Origin: Mesorhizobium caraganae
GTDB taxonomy: Bacteria; Pseudomonadota; Alphaproteobacteria; Rhizobiales; Rhizobiaceae
Length of the DNA: 64,000 bases
Direction: 5' to 3'
Assembly: GCF_016836705.1 (NCBI RefSeq)
Contig: NZ_JAFCGY010000004.1
Location: 62,001-126,000, forward strand
Below the pieces are notes generated by a model that saw only the letters and a list, made by a program, of their open reading frames with translations, was not told the DNA's origin and searched no databases. The position numbers and the translations under genes are program-made. The first letter of the stretch is position 1; each line of letters begins with the position of its first letter. Below are positions 36,158 through 44,506 of the stretch, piece by piece.

Positions 36158-36221
36158 AAGCGATTCCACTCAACGAGACAAAGTGTACAAAATGTTGCGA
36201 TTGCGCATTTTTGACCGCACA

Positions 36222-36239
36222 TGTTACACATTGTAAACA
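36222..36239. promoter_or_regulatory. second palindromic operator candidate in the desaturase/XRE gap
   Basis: TGTTACACATTGTAAACA is an imperfect palindrome (TGTT...AACA) placed about 80 nt before the XRE start. A related TGTACA-like block lies at 36184-36190. Confidence 0.4.
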
Positions 36240-36321
36240 ACCTTAGGGATTTATTTACGCCTGGAGCCCTGATTCGACGGCTCTGGCGCAAATTTTTCCT
36301 CAAAGAGCGCGGAGACGAACA

Positions 36322-37179
36322 GTGGACAAACGGGACCTGTCAGCCATCTTTCGGGAGCGTCTGAAGCTGCTCCTGACACGATCCGACCTCAACCAGTCGG
36401 CCTTCGCGTCAGCAGTCGGCATCGATCGGTCGGCGCTGTCGCAACTGATGTCCGGCGCTTCGACGCGGCTGCCGCGCGCCGAAACGCTGCTCAACATCGC
36501 CGCCGAATTCAAAGTGTCTCTGGATTGGCTGCTTGGGCTGAGCCAGGACGAAGGCGTCACCGGCGAAATCCGCGAAAGCCTGGAGATCGAGGAGGCGCCC
36601 GACGGTTTCGACCGCACGCTCTTGGCCAAATGGTTTGCGGAAGCCGCGGGCACCAAGATCCGCTATGTGCCGGCCGGCATTCCCGATCTCCTGCGCACAC
36701 GCCAGCTGGTCGATTACGAAGCCAACATCACCAACCGCAGCCGTCTGGCGCAGGCCAGCGAGACCCAGTACCGCATCGAGTACAACAGGCGCCCGGAGAC
36801 CGACATGGAGGTCTGCATGCCGCGCCACACGCTGGAGATTTTTGCCCGCGGCCTCGGCGTCTGGGATCGTTTTCCCGAGGCAGACCGGCGGCAGCAGCTC
36901 GCCCATATGGCGACGCTGCTTGACGATCTCTACCCGACCTTCCGCCTGTTTCTCTATGACGGCCGCATGCGCTACTCGATCCCGCTGACCATCTTCGGCC
37001 CCTACCGCGCCGCCATCTATGTCGGCGACATGTATGTGGTGCTGAATGCCACCCAGCCAGTGCAGGCGCTGACTCGGCATTTCGACAATCTGATCCGCGC
37101 CGCCGACGTCAACCCGCACGAAGCAGCCGCCTTCGCGCGCAATCTGGCCGGCGCGTCATTTCCATCAGGTTCTGCCTGA
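36322..37179 (+). CDS. XRE family transcriptional regulator with C-terminal sensor-like domain
   Basis: A 285-residue protein. Residues 8-65 form a Cro/CI helix-turn-helix (NQSAFASAVGIDRSALSQLM), and the long C-terminal part (110-275) is a globular domain I do not recognise that is likely to sense a ligand or membrane state. GTG 36322 has GGAGA upstream. It is divergent from the fatty acid desaturase, and the 217-nt gap contains two palindromes, so autoregulation and desaturase control are likely. Confidence 0.8.
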   Translation: MDKRDLSAIFRERLKLLLTRSDLNQSAFASAVGIDRSALSQLMSGASTRLPRAETLLNIAAEFKVSLDWLLGLSQDEGVTGEIRESLEIEEAPDGFDRTLLAKWFAEAAGTKIRYVPAGIPDLLRTRQLVDYEANITNRSRLAQASETQYRIEYNRRPETDMEVCMPRHTLEIFARGLGVWDRFPEADRRQQLAHMATLLDDLYPTFRLFLYDGRMRYSIPLTIFGPYRAAIYVGDMYVVLNATQPVQALTRHFDNLIRAADVNPHEAAAFARNLAGASFPSGSA

Positions 37180-37240
37180 TCGCCAGCAACCCCGGAAGGT
37201 GCGTTTGCGCCGCGACCGCGGGCCGCAAACACATTGACTA

Positions 37241-37262
37241 GACATAAAGACTTCTTTATATC
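37241..37262. promoter_or_regulatory. palindrome upstream of bmt, shared with 52695-52717
   Basis: GACATAAAG-ACTT-CTTTATATC: 9-bp arms with one mismatch and a 4-nt spacer, 33 nt upstream of the bmt start. The same arms occur before the methyl-THF methyltransferase gene. An ArsR-type repressor of the SahR kind is one possible binder; that is inference. Confidence 0.6.
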
Positions 37263-37295
37263 CTTATTCCATTCGAAGATTTGAAAGCCGATCCG

Positions 37296-38318
37296 ATGAC
37301 CGCGACCAATCCCATCCACGCATTGCTGGCTGAAAAGAGCGTGCTGCTCGCCGACGGCGCCACCGGCACCAATCTGTTCGCGATGGGTCTGGAAGCCGGT
37401 GAGGCGCCCGAACTGCTCAACGAGACGGCGCCTGACACCATCACCAGCCTGCACCAGAATTTCGTCGATGCCGGCGCCGACATCATCCTCACCAATTCCT
37501 TCGGCGGCACCCGCCACCGGCTGAAGCTGCACCATGCGCAGGACCGCGTCCATGCGTTGAACAAGCGCGCCGCCGAGATCGCTCGCGCTGTTGCCGACAA
37601 GGCCGGCAGGAAAGTCATCGTCGCCGGCTCGGTCGGCCCAACCGGCGAGTTGCTGGTGCCGCTCGGCGCCATGACCTATGACGAGGCGGTCGAGGCCTTC
37701 GCCGAACAGATCGAGGGTCTGAAGGAAGGCGGCGCCGAAGTCGCCTGGATCGAGACCATGTCGGCGCCGGACGAAATCCGCGCCGCGGCCGAAGCCGCCA
37801 TCCGCGTCGGCCTGCCCTACACCTATACTGGCTCCTTCGACACTGCCGGCCGCACCATGATGGGACTGTTGCCCAAGGACATCCACGGCGTCGTCGACGG
37901 GCTGTCGCAAAACCCGCTCGGCGTTGGCGCCAATTGCGGTGTCGGCGCCTCCGACATCCTGGCGTCGCTGCTCGACATGACCGAGGCCAAGCCGGAGGCG
38001 ACGATCATCGTCAAGGGCAATTGCGGCATCCCGGAATTCCGTGGCACCGAGATCCACTATTCCGGCACGCCGGAACTGATGGCAGACTATGTCAGGCTGG
38101 CGGTCGATGCCGGCGCCAAGATCGTCGGCGGCTGCTGCGGCACCTCATTCCAGCACCTTGCCGCCATGCGCAAGGCGCTCGACGCGCACACCAAATCCGA
38201 ACGCCCAACCGTCGAGACGATCGTCGGGCGCATCGGCCCGATGCGCAACAAGGTGGCGACGGAAAACACCGCCGAGACCAGCGAAGCCCGCCGCGAACGT
38301 CGCCGCAGCCGAGCCTGA
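37296..38318 (+). CDS. bmt: betaine-homocysteine S-methyltransferase
   Basis: A 340-residue zinc-dependent methyltransferase (homocysteine S-methyltransferase fold). The zinc ligands are visible in GANCGVG (near residue 218) and VGGCCGTS (near 280), and the N-terminal LADGATGTNLFAMGLE block is typical of this family. It would use glycine betaine to methylate homocysteine, yielding methionine and dimethylglycine. ATG 37296 follows a TTG that is not preferred. It could supply dimethylglycine to a DMGDH-like enzyme such as the one at 28538. A palindrome sits upstream. Confidence 0.88.
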   Translation: MTATNPIHALLAEKSVLLADGATGTNLFAMGLEAGEAPELLNETAPDTITSLHQNFVDAGADIILTNSFGGTRHRLKLHHAQDRVHALNKRAAEIARAVADKAGRKVIVAGSVGPTGELLVPLGAMTYDEAVEAFAEQIEGLKEGGAEVAWIETMSAPDEIRAAAEAAIRVGLPYTYTGSFDTAGRTMMGLLPKDIHGVVDGLSQNPLGVGANCGVGASDILASLLDMTEAKPEATIIVKGNCGIPEFRGTEIHYSGTPELMADYVRLAVDAGAKIVGGCCGTSFQHLAAMRKALDAHTKSERPTVETIVGRIGPMRNKVATENTAETSEARRERRRSRA

Positions 38319-38331
38319 TATCGATCTGGAA

Positions 38332-38625
38332 TTATTCGCTGTTTTCAGCGTAGCGCGACAGCGCCGTCTTGGAATCCGTGCCGGTGCTGCCGGCGCCGCC
38401 GCCCATGGTCATCAGCGTACCCGATGCGCCGGGATCGGTGATCTGCTCAAGCATGACGCGGAAGCGGTCGTTGTTCAGCGCCGACATCGCCGTGGTCCTG
38501 GCCGCGGCCACGTCATTCATGATGCGCCGAGATTCCGCCGAATGCGGCTGCGAAGCGGTCGACTGAACGTCCCTTGCCGCCGGCATCGAAGTCGCACTGT
38601 CTCTGATCTGCAATTCGGCCCCCAA
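38332..38625 (-). CDS. hypothetical protein, 97 residues
   Basis: A small polar protein without signal peptide or membrane helix. The central part (AARTTAMSALNNDRFRVMLEQI) is helical and the tail is Gly/Ser-rich with TLMTMGGGAGSTG. It converges on bmt with only 13 nt between stops. No family was recognised. The absence of a better frame and normal codon use make it plausible. Confidence 0.5.
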   Translation of the reverse strand: MGAELQIRDSATSMPAARDVQSTASQPHSAESRRIMNDVAAARTTAMSALNNDRFRVMLEQITDPGASGTLMTMGGGAGSTGTDSKTALSRYAENSE

Positions 38626-38744
38626 AGCCCTGTATTAGCTCTTCGTAACAAGAGGAAATTGCGATCCCGTTCCGGAATTGCCGCACAATTTAACGATCCG
38701 GCACCTTTGTTCGAGGAGCACCTCACCTGAATATCGGCAGATCC

Positions 38745-38782
38745 GAAAAAAGGCCGGCGAGGAAAATATCCCTCGCCGGCCT
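38745..38782 (-). terminator. Rho-independent terminator of the vWA gene
   Basis: Perfect 12-bp arms AGGCCGGCGAGG (38751-38762) and CCTCGCCGGCCT (38771-38782) followed on the minus strand by a run of T (38745-38750). It lies 73 nt after the vWA stop. Confidence 0.88.
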
Positions 38783-38854
38783 GCCTCACCCGCCCGTAGC
38801 CGGTTCCTCCGTATCAGAACGACCCCCGTCTGAAAGGAACCGGCTGTATTGCCA

Positions 38855-41008
38855 CTACCGGTTACCGCCCAGCGCCGAGGCAAGGCGCACAAGCGAAAGG
38901 AACTCGGACCTGTACCCAAACGGGTCGGCTCCTCGGGCGGCGGTGGCAATCTCCATGATCTTGTCGTAACCGAACTTCGCGGTCGCATCCTCGTCGCGCA
39001 GCTTCTGGCCGAAGGCGGCGACAGCGACGGAGAAACGCTGGTCGGTGCTGGCCTGGTCGAAGGACTGGACCTCGTTGGCCGACGTCACCGGCGTGGTGAT
39101 CAGCTTCGAGACGTCTTCGTTCGGCAGCTTGTAGCGGATCTTGACGAAGGCATACTCGTCGGCATTGGCGACGCCGCCATTGTTGATCGTTGCCTGGCCG
39201 TAGCGCAGCGGATCCATCTGCTCGCCGCCACTCCCCTTCGGCGTGATCTCGTAGATGGCGGTGACCGAATGGCCGGAGCCGATATCGCCGGCATCGACGC
39301 GATCATTGTTGAAATCCTCGCGGTTCAACGCGCGGGTCTCGTAGCCGATCAGCCGGTATTCCGAGACCTTGTTCGGGTTGAACTCGACCTGGATCTTGAC
39401 GTCCTTGGCGATGGTGAACAGCGTCGAGGAGGCATCCTCGACCAGAACCTTCTCGGCCTCGGCCAGCGTGTCGATATAGGCGGCGGTGCCGTTGCCGTTC
39501 TGGGCGATGGTCTGCATCATCTGGTCGTTCAGATTGCCGCGTCCGAAGCCGAACACCGACAGGAAGACGCCCGTCTTGCGCTCCTGCTCGATCAATCGCT
39601 TCAGATCCTCATCATCAGTCTGGCCGACATTGAAGTCGCCGTCTGTGGCCAACATCACACGGTTGATCCCGTCCTTGACGAAGGACTGCTGGGCAAGCTT
39701 GTAGGCTTCCTTGATGCCCGCCTCCCCGGCCGTCGAGCCGCCGGGCGTCAGATTATCGATGGCATTGAGGATCTTGTCCTTCTCGGTGACCTTGGTCGGC
39801 ATCAGCACCGTGCCGGCGTCACCGGCATAGGTGACGATCGAGATAGTGTCGTCAGCCTTCAGCTTGCTGACCAGCAGCCGGAACGCCGACTTGAGCAGCG
39901 GCAGCTTGTCCGGCTCGTCCATCGAACCCGACACGTCGATCAGGAACACCAGATTGGCCTTGGGCTGCTCGACCGGCTTGACGTCGAAACCCTTGATGGC
40001 GACGTGCATCAGCTTGGTGTGCCCGTTCCACGGCGTCGGCATGACGCTGACGGTTGAGTTGAATGGCGTCGAGGCCGAATCCGGACCCTTCCAGTCATAG
40101 GGGAAGTAATTGACCATCTCCTCGACACGCACCGTATCGGCCTGCGGCAGGTAGCCCTGCTTCAGCGAGCTGCGCACGAAGGAATAGGAAGCCGTGTCGA
40201 CGTCGATCGAGAAGGTCGAGACCGGATCCTGAAGGGCTGCATGCACCGGATTGGTCTTGAAATCCTCGACGCGGTCGCGGTTTGGCTCCTGCGGCGCAAT
40301 CTGGTCGGCCGACATCGTCGAAGGCTGCTGCGGCGCCATCAGTTTGGATTCGGCCGTCCCCTGGACACGGCTGGCCCGTGCGCCATCTGCCGCTGGCGCA
40401 GCTCGTGAAAATCCCATGGTAACTCTGCCACCCGATGGTGCGGCCTCGGTGCTTGGCGCAGGCTCAGGCGCCTGCTGGTAAGTCTGCAAAGTGCCGTTCT
40501 CGCGTTGGTTCACCGTCGCCGGAGCCTCGGTCTTCGGGGGCGCGGTCGGCGTAACAAGCGCATCGGTGACGTCGCGGCTCCGCACTTCTGCGTCGGCATC
40601 GGCCTTCTTCAGGTCGCCTTCGGGCGCCTGCTTGTCTTTTCCCGGTGCGTTGATCGCCGGCCCACTGGTTGCCGGTTTGTCGGCCAACGATTCGGTGATC
40701 TTCTCGTCGCCGCCGAACGGCAACGGCTGTTCCCTCAGCATGTGGAAGGTGGCGTATCCGGCGATCGGCAGGGCGACGAGCCCGGCAATGGCCGGCGTGG
40801 CAATGAGTTTCTTTTGCATGATCTCGCTCCAGAGCTTTTGTGCTCGCTCTGTGAGACGAAGCCCGCCAACCGATCCTTGGGTGACGGCAGAAATATTTTC
40901 CTGATCATAGGCGCGCATGGCGGCTTCGAAGGCGCGTGCCTTCGCGCTCTCGCCCGGCGCCGGTACTGCTGCATCGCGCAGCCTGTTGAGTTCGTTGTCG
41001 TCGACCAT
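38855..41008 (-). CDS. vWA-domain protein (YfbK-type) with N-terminal membrane anchor, partner of ECF sigma
   Basis: A 717-residue protein. Residues 1-60 are cytoplasmic, one transmembrane helix follows (LIATPAIAGLVALPIAGYATF), then a Pro/Ala/Thr-rich linker to about 220. Next come a YfbK N-terminal domain, a von Willebrand A domain with MIDAS DVSGSMDEP (near 365) and a DUF3520-like C-terminal domain. Placement after an ECF sigma gene, with only a few bases of overlap, suggests it may sit in the membrane as a regulator of the sigma factor. ATG 41008 has GGGGAAG upstream; GTG 41014 is an alternative. Confidence 0.8.
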   Translation of the reverse strand: MVDDNELNRLRDAAVPAPGESAKARAFEAAMRAYDQENISAVTQGSVGGLRLTERAQKLWSEIMQKKLIATPAIAGLVALPIAGYATFHMLREQPLPFGGDEKITESLADKPATSGPAINAPGKDKQAPEGDLKKADADAEVRSRDVTDALVTPTAPPKTEAPATVNQRENGTLQTYQQAPEPAPSTEAAPSGGRVTMGFSRAAPAADGARASRVQGTAESKLMAPQQPSTMSADQIAPQEPNRDRVEDFKTNPVHAALQDPVSTFSIDVDTASYSFVRSSLKQGYLPQADTVRVEEMVNYFPYDWKGPDSASTPFNSTVSVMPTPWNGHTKLMHVAIKGFDVKPVEQPKANLVFLIDVSGSMDEPDKLPLLKSAFRLLVSKLKADDTISIVTYAGDAGTVLMPTKVTEKDKILNAIDNLTPGGSTAGEAGIKEAYKLAQQSFVKDGINRVMLATDGDFNVGQTDDEDLKRLIEQERKTGVFLSVFGFGRGNLNDQMMQTIAQNGNGTAAYIDTLAEAEKVLVEDASSTLFTIAKDVKIQVEFNPNKVSEYRLIGYETRALNREDFNNDRVDAGDIGSGHSVTAIYEITPKGSGGEQMDPLRYGQATINNGGVANADEYAFVKIRYKLPNEDVSKLITTPVTSANEVQSFDQASTDQRFSVAVAAFGQKLRDEDATAKFGYDKIMEIATAARGADPFGYRSEFLSLVRLASALGGNR

Positions 41009-41010
41009 GG

Positions 41011-41574
41011 TCACACTTCCCCGGCTGAACGCATCAACGTCTTCAGCCGTTTCTTCGCTTCATGGATGTGCCAGGAAACCGTCGTCTCCGAGATTGCCAT
41101 CGCCTCGGCGGCGGCCGCATGGCTCAAACCTTCGCCATAGACCAGAAGCACTGCATCGCGCTGCTTGTCCGGCAATTGCCGCACCGCTGCCCAGAGCGCC
41201 TCAGTCGGATCTTCGGTTTCGGCCGACGCCTCTCCCGATATCATGCTGTAGGCGCCGTAGGCCTCGGTCTTGACGTTTTCGCGCGTGGTGTTGCGCATCA
41301 TGTCGCGCGCCGCATTCATCGTCACGGAATAAAGCCATGTCGTGAACGCGCCACCGCCGCGATAGTCGCGAATGGCCTTGCCGAGCCGGACGCAAACTTC
41401 CTGGGCGATGTCTTCGGCATCGGCCTTTTTTCCGCACCAGCGATAGGCGGCGCGATAGACGAAGTCGTAGTGCCGCTCCAGCAATTTGCCGAAGGCACCC
41501 CTGTCTCCGCCCTTCGCCCGCCCGATCAACTCGGCGTCGGAGGCTTCGCTTTCATCCAGCATCATCGCCATCAT
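41011..41574 (-). CDS. ECF-type RNA polymerase sigma factor
   Basis: A 187-residue sigma-70 family factor. Region 2 (LLERHYDFVYRAAYRWCGKKADAEDIAQEVCVRL, with the -10 recognition helix) spans residues 25-75 and region 4 (AVLLVYGEGLSHAAAAEAMAISETTVSWHIHEAKKRL) spans 135-180. Its gene ends inside the start of the vWA gene, so the pair is translationally coupled. It presumably responds to envelope stress. The own-promoter site was not recognised. Confidence 0.88.
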   Translation of the reverse strand: MMAMMLDESEASDAELIGRAKGGDRGAFGKLLERHYDFVYRAAYRWCGKKADAEDIAQEVCVRLGKAIRDYRGGGAFTTWLYSVTMNAARDMMRNTTRENVKTEAYGAYSMISGEASAETEDPTEALWAAVRQLPDKQRDAVLLVYGEGLSHAAAAEAMAISETTVSWHIHEAKKRLKTLMRSAGEV

Positions 41575-41650
41575 TTGCCTATTGGACGAAGGCTAATGGC
41601 CAATCCTTGGGGTTATGGAAAGATTTTTTTCAGGCAGGCGCTTTTTGAAA

Positions 41651-42829
41651 CTAGACGGCTTGTCCTGCCACCCAACCGGACGACCACGCCCACTGGAAAT
41701 TGTAGCCGCCAAGCCAGCCCGTGACATCGACGACTTCGCCGATGAAAAACAGTCCCGGCACGGATTTCGCCTGCATCGTCTTCTGGTCAAGCCCGTTGGT
41801 GTCGACGCCGCCAAGCGTCACTTCGGCGGTGCGATAGCCCTCCGAGCCGGCCGGCTTGATGCGCCAGTCGTTGACGGCGGCTTCGACGGTTTTCATCTGC
41901 AGGTCCGTCAAATCAGCGAGATTGCCGTCAATCCCGATGCGCTCGGCCATCGCTTGTGCCAGGCGCTTAGGCAGATGGTTTGCCAGCACCGTCTGCACCG
42001 CTTGCCTGCCATTGACGCGCCGGGCGGCGCGAAGCAGCTCGGCCACATCCATTCCAGGCAGCATGGCGATGCGGATCTCGTCGCCCTCGCGCCAATAGGA
42101 CGATATCTGCAGGATGGACGGCCCGCTCAGGCCGCGATGCGTGAACAGCATCGCCTCCGAGAACCGTGTCTTGCCACAGCCGACTTCAGCATCGACGGCA
42201 TTGCCGGCCAGGGGCGCCAGCCGCTCGAGCGTTCTTGCGTCGAAGGTGAGCGGCACCAGCGCCGGCCGCGTCTCCACCAGGGCCAGGCCGAATTGCGTCG
42301 CAAGCTCGTAGCCAAACCCCGTCGCGCCCATCTTGGGGATCGACTTGCCGCCACAAGCCACGACCAGCGATTGGCAGGCGACGGTGCCGCTGGAGAGGCT
42401 CAGGGTAAACCCTTCCGCGGTCCGGCTGACATCCCTCACCTCGGTCGACACCGCTAGTTCCGCACCCCGGTCCTGAATTTCGGAAACCAGCATGTCGATG
42501 ATCTGGCGCGCAGAGCCATCGCAAAACAGCTGCCCCAGCGTCTTCTCGTGATAGGCGATGCCATGGCGTTCCACGAGTGCGATGAAGTCGCGCTGCGTGT
42601 AGCGGCTGAGCGCCGAGATGCAGAAATGCGGATTGCCCGAGAGAAAATTCTTCGGGCTGGTATGGATGTTGGTGAAATTGCAGCGCCCACCGCCTGAGAT
42701 GCGGATCTTCTCGCCGGGCTTTGCCGCGTGATCGAGCACCAGAACCGAGCGGCCGCGCTTGCCTGCCTCGATGGCGCACATCATCCCGGCCGCACCGGCG
42801 CCAATCACCACGACATCATAGGATTGCAT
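41651..42829 (-). CDS. NAD(P)/FAD-dependent oxidoreductase, HI0933/YhiN (BaiN-like) family
   Basis: A 392-residue flavoprotein. It begins with the dinucleotide motif VVVIGAGAAGMMCAIEAGKRG and the HI0933 signature GGGRCNFTN (near residue 47). The middle forms the family's inserted beta-barrel, and the C-terminus is GLFFIGEVVDVTGWLGGYNFQWAWSSG. Members reduce unsaturated substrates or are of unknown specificity. It stands alone and shows no link to the one-carbon genes. Confidence 0.85.
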   Translation of the reverse strand: MQSYDVVVIGAGAAGMMCAIEAGKRGRSVLVLDHAAKPGEKIRISGGGRCNFTNIHTSPKNFLSGNPHFCISALSRYTQRDFIALVERHGIAYHEKTLGQLFCDGSARQIIDMLVSEIQDRGAELAVSTEVRDVSRTAEGFTLSLSSGTVACQSLVVACGGKSIPKMGATGFGYELATQFGLALVETRPALVPLTFDARTLERLAPLAGNAVDAEVGCGKTRFSEAMLFTHRGLSGPSILQISSYWREGDEIRIAMLPGMDVAELLRAARRVNGRQAVQTVLANHLPKRLAQAMAERIGIDGNLADLTDLQMKTVEAAVNDWRIKPAGSEGYRTAEVTLGGVDTNGLDQKTMQAKSVPGLFFIGEVVDVTGWLGGYNFQWAWSSGWVAGQAV

Positions 42830-42887
42830 CAGGCTGTTCGTTCCCGCTCGACCTGCGGTGTTCTAGCAGGCCACCAACGGTAAGAAG

Positions 42888-43619
42888 TCAAGCCAGCGTT
42901 TCGGCAAAGAACGCCAGCAGCCGCTTCCAGTGGCGTTCGGCGCCGGCTTCATCATAGGAGCCGTGGTCCGGTATGCACCAGCCATGGCCGGAGCCGACAT
43001 AATTCTCGATGACGTGGTCGACCTCGGCAACCCTGAGCGCTTCCGCCAGCCGCGCCGACTGCTCCGGCGGAAAGCTGCGGTCGACGCCGGCGGTGCCGAC
43101 ATAGACACGCGCCTTGATCGAGTCCGCCTTGCGGTGCGGGCTGTCGGGAGCCTCGCTCGCCAGATTGCCGCCATGGAAGCTCGCCGCAGCAGCGATCCGA
43201 TCGGGATAGGTGGCCGCCGCATTCAGCGCCCGGCCGCCGCCCATGCAATAACCAACGACGCCAACCGGCCCGGTGATGCCTTCAGAAGCCAGCGCGTCGA
43301 GAAAGGCGCCGCTGTCGCGGATGGTCATGTCCTGCGTCGTGCCGGTGACCAGCGCCATCAGCGCCACCTTCGTCTCCTCGACGGCAAAGGCGGTCTTGGC
43401 GTCGAACGGGCCATAGGGCGCATTGCGATAGAACAGGTCCGGTACCAGCACGGCATAGCCGTGTCCCGCCAGCCGCTCGGCCATCACGTCGAGCACCGGA
43501 CGCGGCCCGAACGCGTCCATATAGAGGATCACGCCGGCCTTCGCTGGGCCAGCCGGGCGAAACAGCCCTGCTTTGGCCAAGCCGTCCGCGGTCTTGATCT
43601 CGATGTCCTGCTTGGCCAT
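42888..43619 (-). CDS. dienelactone hydrolase family protein
   Basis: A 243-residue alpha/beta-hydrolase with the Cys-Asp-His triad of dienelactone hydrolases: Cys in GYCMGGGRAL (near residue 123), Asp in GTAGVDRSFPPEQ (near 179) and His in GSGHGWCIP (near 210). It would hydrolyse a lactone or ester, perhaps in aromatic or xenobiotic breakdown. No aromatic catabolic genes are adjacent. Confidence 0.87.
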   Translation of the reverse strand: MAKQDIEIKTADGLAKAGLFRPAGPAKAGVILYMDAFGPRPVLDVMAERLAGHGYAVLVPDLFYRNAPYGPFDAKTAFAVEETKVALMALVTGTTQDMTIRDSGAFLDALASEGITGPVGVVGYCMGGGRALNAAATYPDRIAAAASFHGGNLASEAPDSPHRKADSIKARVYVGTAGVDRSFPPEQSARLAEALRVAEVDHVIENYVGSGHGWCIPDHGSYDEAGAERHWKRLLAFFAETLA

Positions 43620-43733
43620 GGCCTACTCCGTCTGATTGTCGCGCGATACATATCCGTGACGGACGGCTGGGCAAGTCAATCGAAGGCGCGCCGCGTTCAC
43701 AAATCCGTATCGCCCGGCCGCCGGAACGGAAAC

Positions 43734-44417
43734 TCAGCGCGCGAATGCCGCCATGTGAAAGGCCTGTACGTCAAGGGGATAGCGATAGGCCGTGCCATAG
43801 GGACAGGCGTTGCGATCGAGGCAACCGCCGGTCCGGCAAGGCGAGCCGTTCGCTCCGCGAACATGCGCGAGGCAGGATTGATAGGCAAAGCCATCCTTCG
43901 AATAGGCGTCGACCGGACAGGATTTCATGCAGGGTTTCTCGACACATGTGTCGCAAAGGTGAATCGATGCCTGAGACGCCTCGACCCCAATCTCGTCCTC
44001 GAAAAGCAAAGCGCCGCGATAGGCGTGCCAAAGCCCGTACGTCGGATGCATGAGAATGCCGAGCGGCGACGGTTTCAGCCCCTCCGCCTGCATCGCCCAT
44101 TGCTGGAACGGCAGATACGGCCTGTCTGATGGCGAAACCGCCCGTGCTCCGAATGTTTCCGCCACCGCACCGATCACCTGGCGTGACCAGGTGTCGAGCG
44201 GATTGGCAATGGCTTGTGGTTGCCGTTCGCGCCAACGCAGGAAATGCGGCCACGGCTCGGCACCCGCCTGCCCGACCAAAATGGCTGATTGGGCGGAAGC
44301 ACCTGACAGGCCAGAGGGTGCCTCCTCGCCTTCGGCGAATGTGACGCAGCCGCGCAGGATGAGGCCGTTGGCGGAAAGCGCGGCCGCTATCTCGTCAGCG
44401 ATGCCGCGCACAATCAT
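43734..44417 (-). CDS. 4Fe-4S ferredoxin-like protein
   Basis: A 227-residue protein. The C-terminal part holds a typical cluster motif CDTCVEKPCMKSCPVDAY (near residue 153) and additional Cys in GSPCRTGGCLDRNACPYG (near 195), enough for one or two Fe-S clusters. The N-terminal 140 residues are not recognised in detail. The gene lies immediately downstream of mttB-2 on the same strand (89-nt gap), so it might donate low-potential electrons to corrinoid reactivation; this is inference. Confidence 0.7.
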   Translation of the reverse strand: MIVRGIADEIAAALSANGLILRGCVTFAEGEEAPSGLSGASAQSAILVGQAGAEPWPHFLRWRERQPQAIANPLDTWSRQVIGAVAETFGARAVSPSDRPYLPFQQWAMQAEGLKPSPLGILMHPTYGLWHAYRGALLFEDEIGVEASQASIHLCDTCVEKPCMKSCPVDAYSKDGFAYQSCLAHVRGANGSPCRTGGCLDRNACPYGTAYRYPLDVQAFHMAAFAR

Positions 44418-44506
44418 CCCTTCTGGTCCGGGTCAGAGAAAGCGCTCCGCCAGACTTCCTTGTGGATGATGTTGGCGACTTTAGCCCCGCCTGACTCGGG
44501 CTCCTT

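Noticed and set aside
37180..37295. SAM-type riboswitch upstream of bmt
   Set aside because: The only clear structure is the short AT-rich palindrome, which suits a protein operator better. The GTTTGCG/CGCAAAC inverted repeat at 37203-37230 resembles the NGTCGCWW sites but lacks the GTCGC core.
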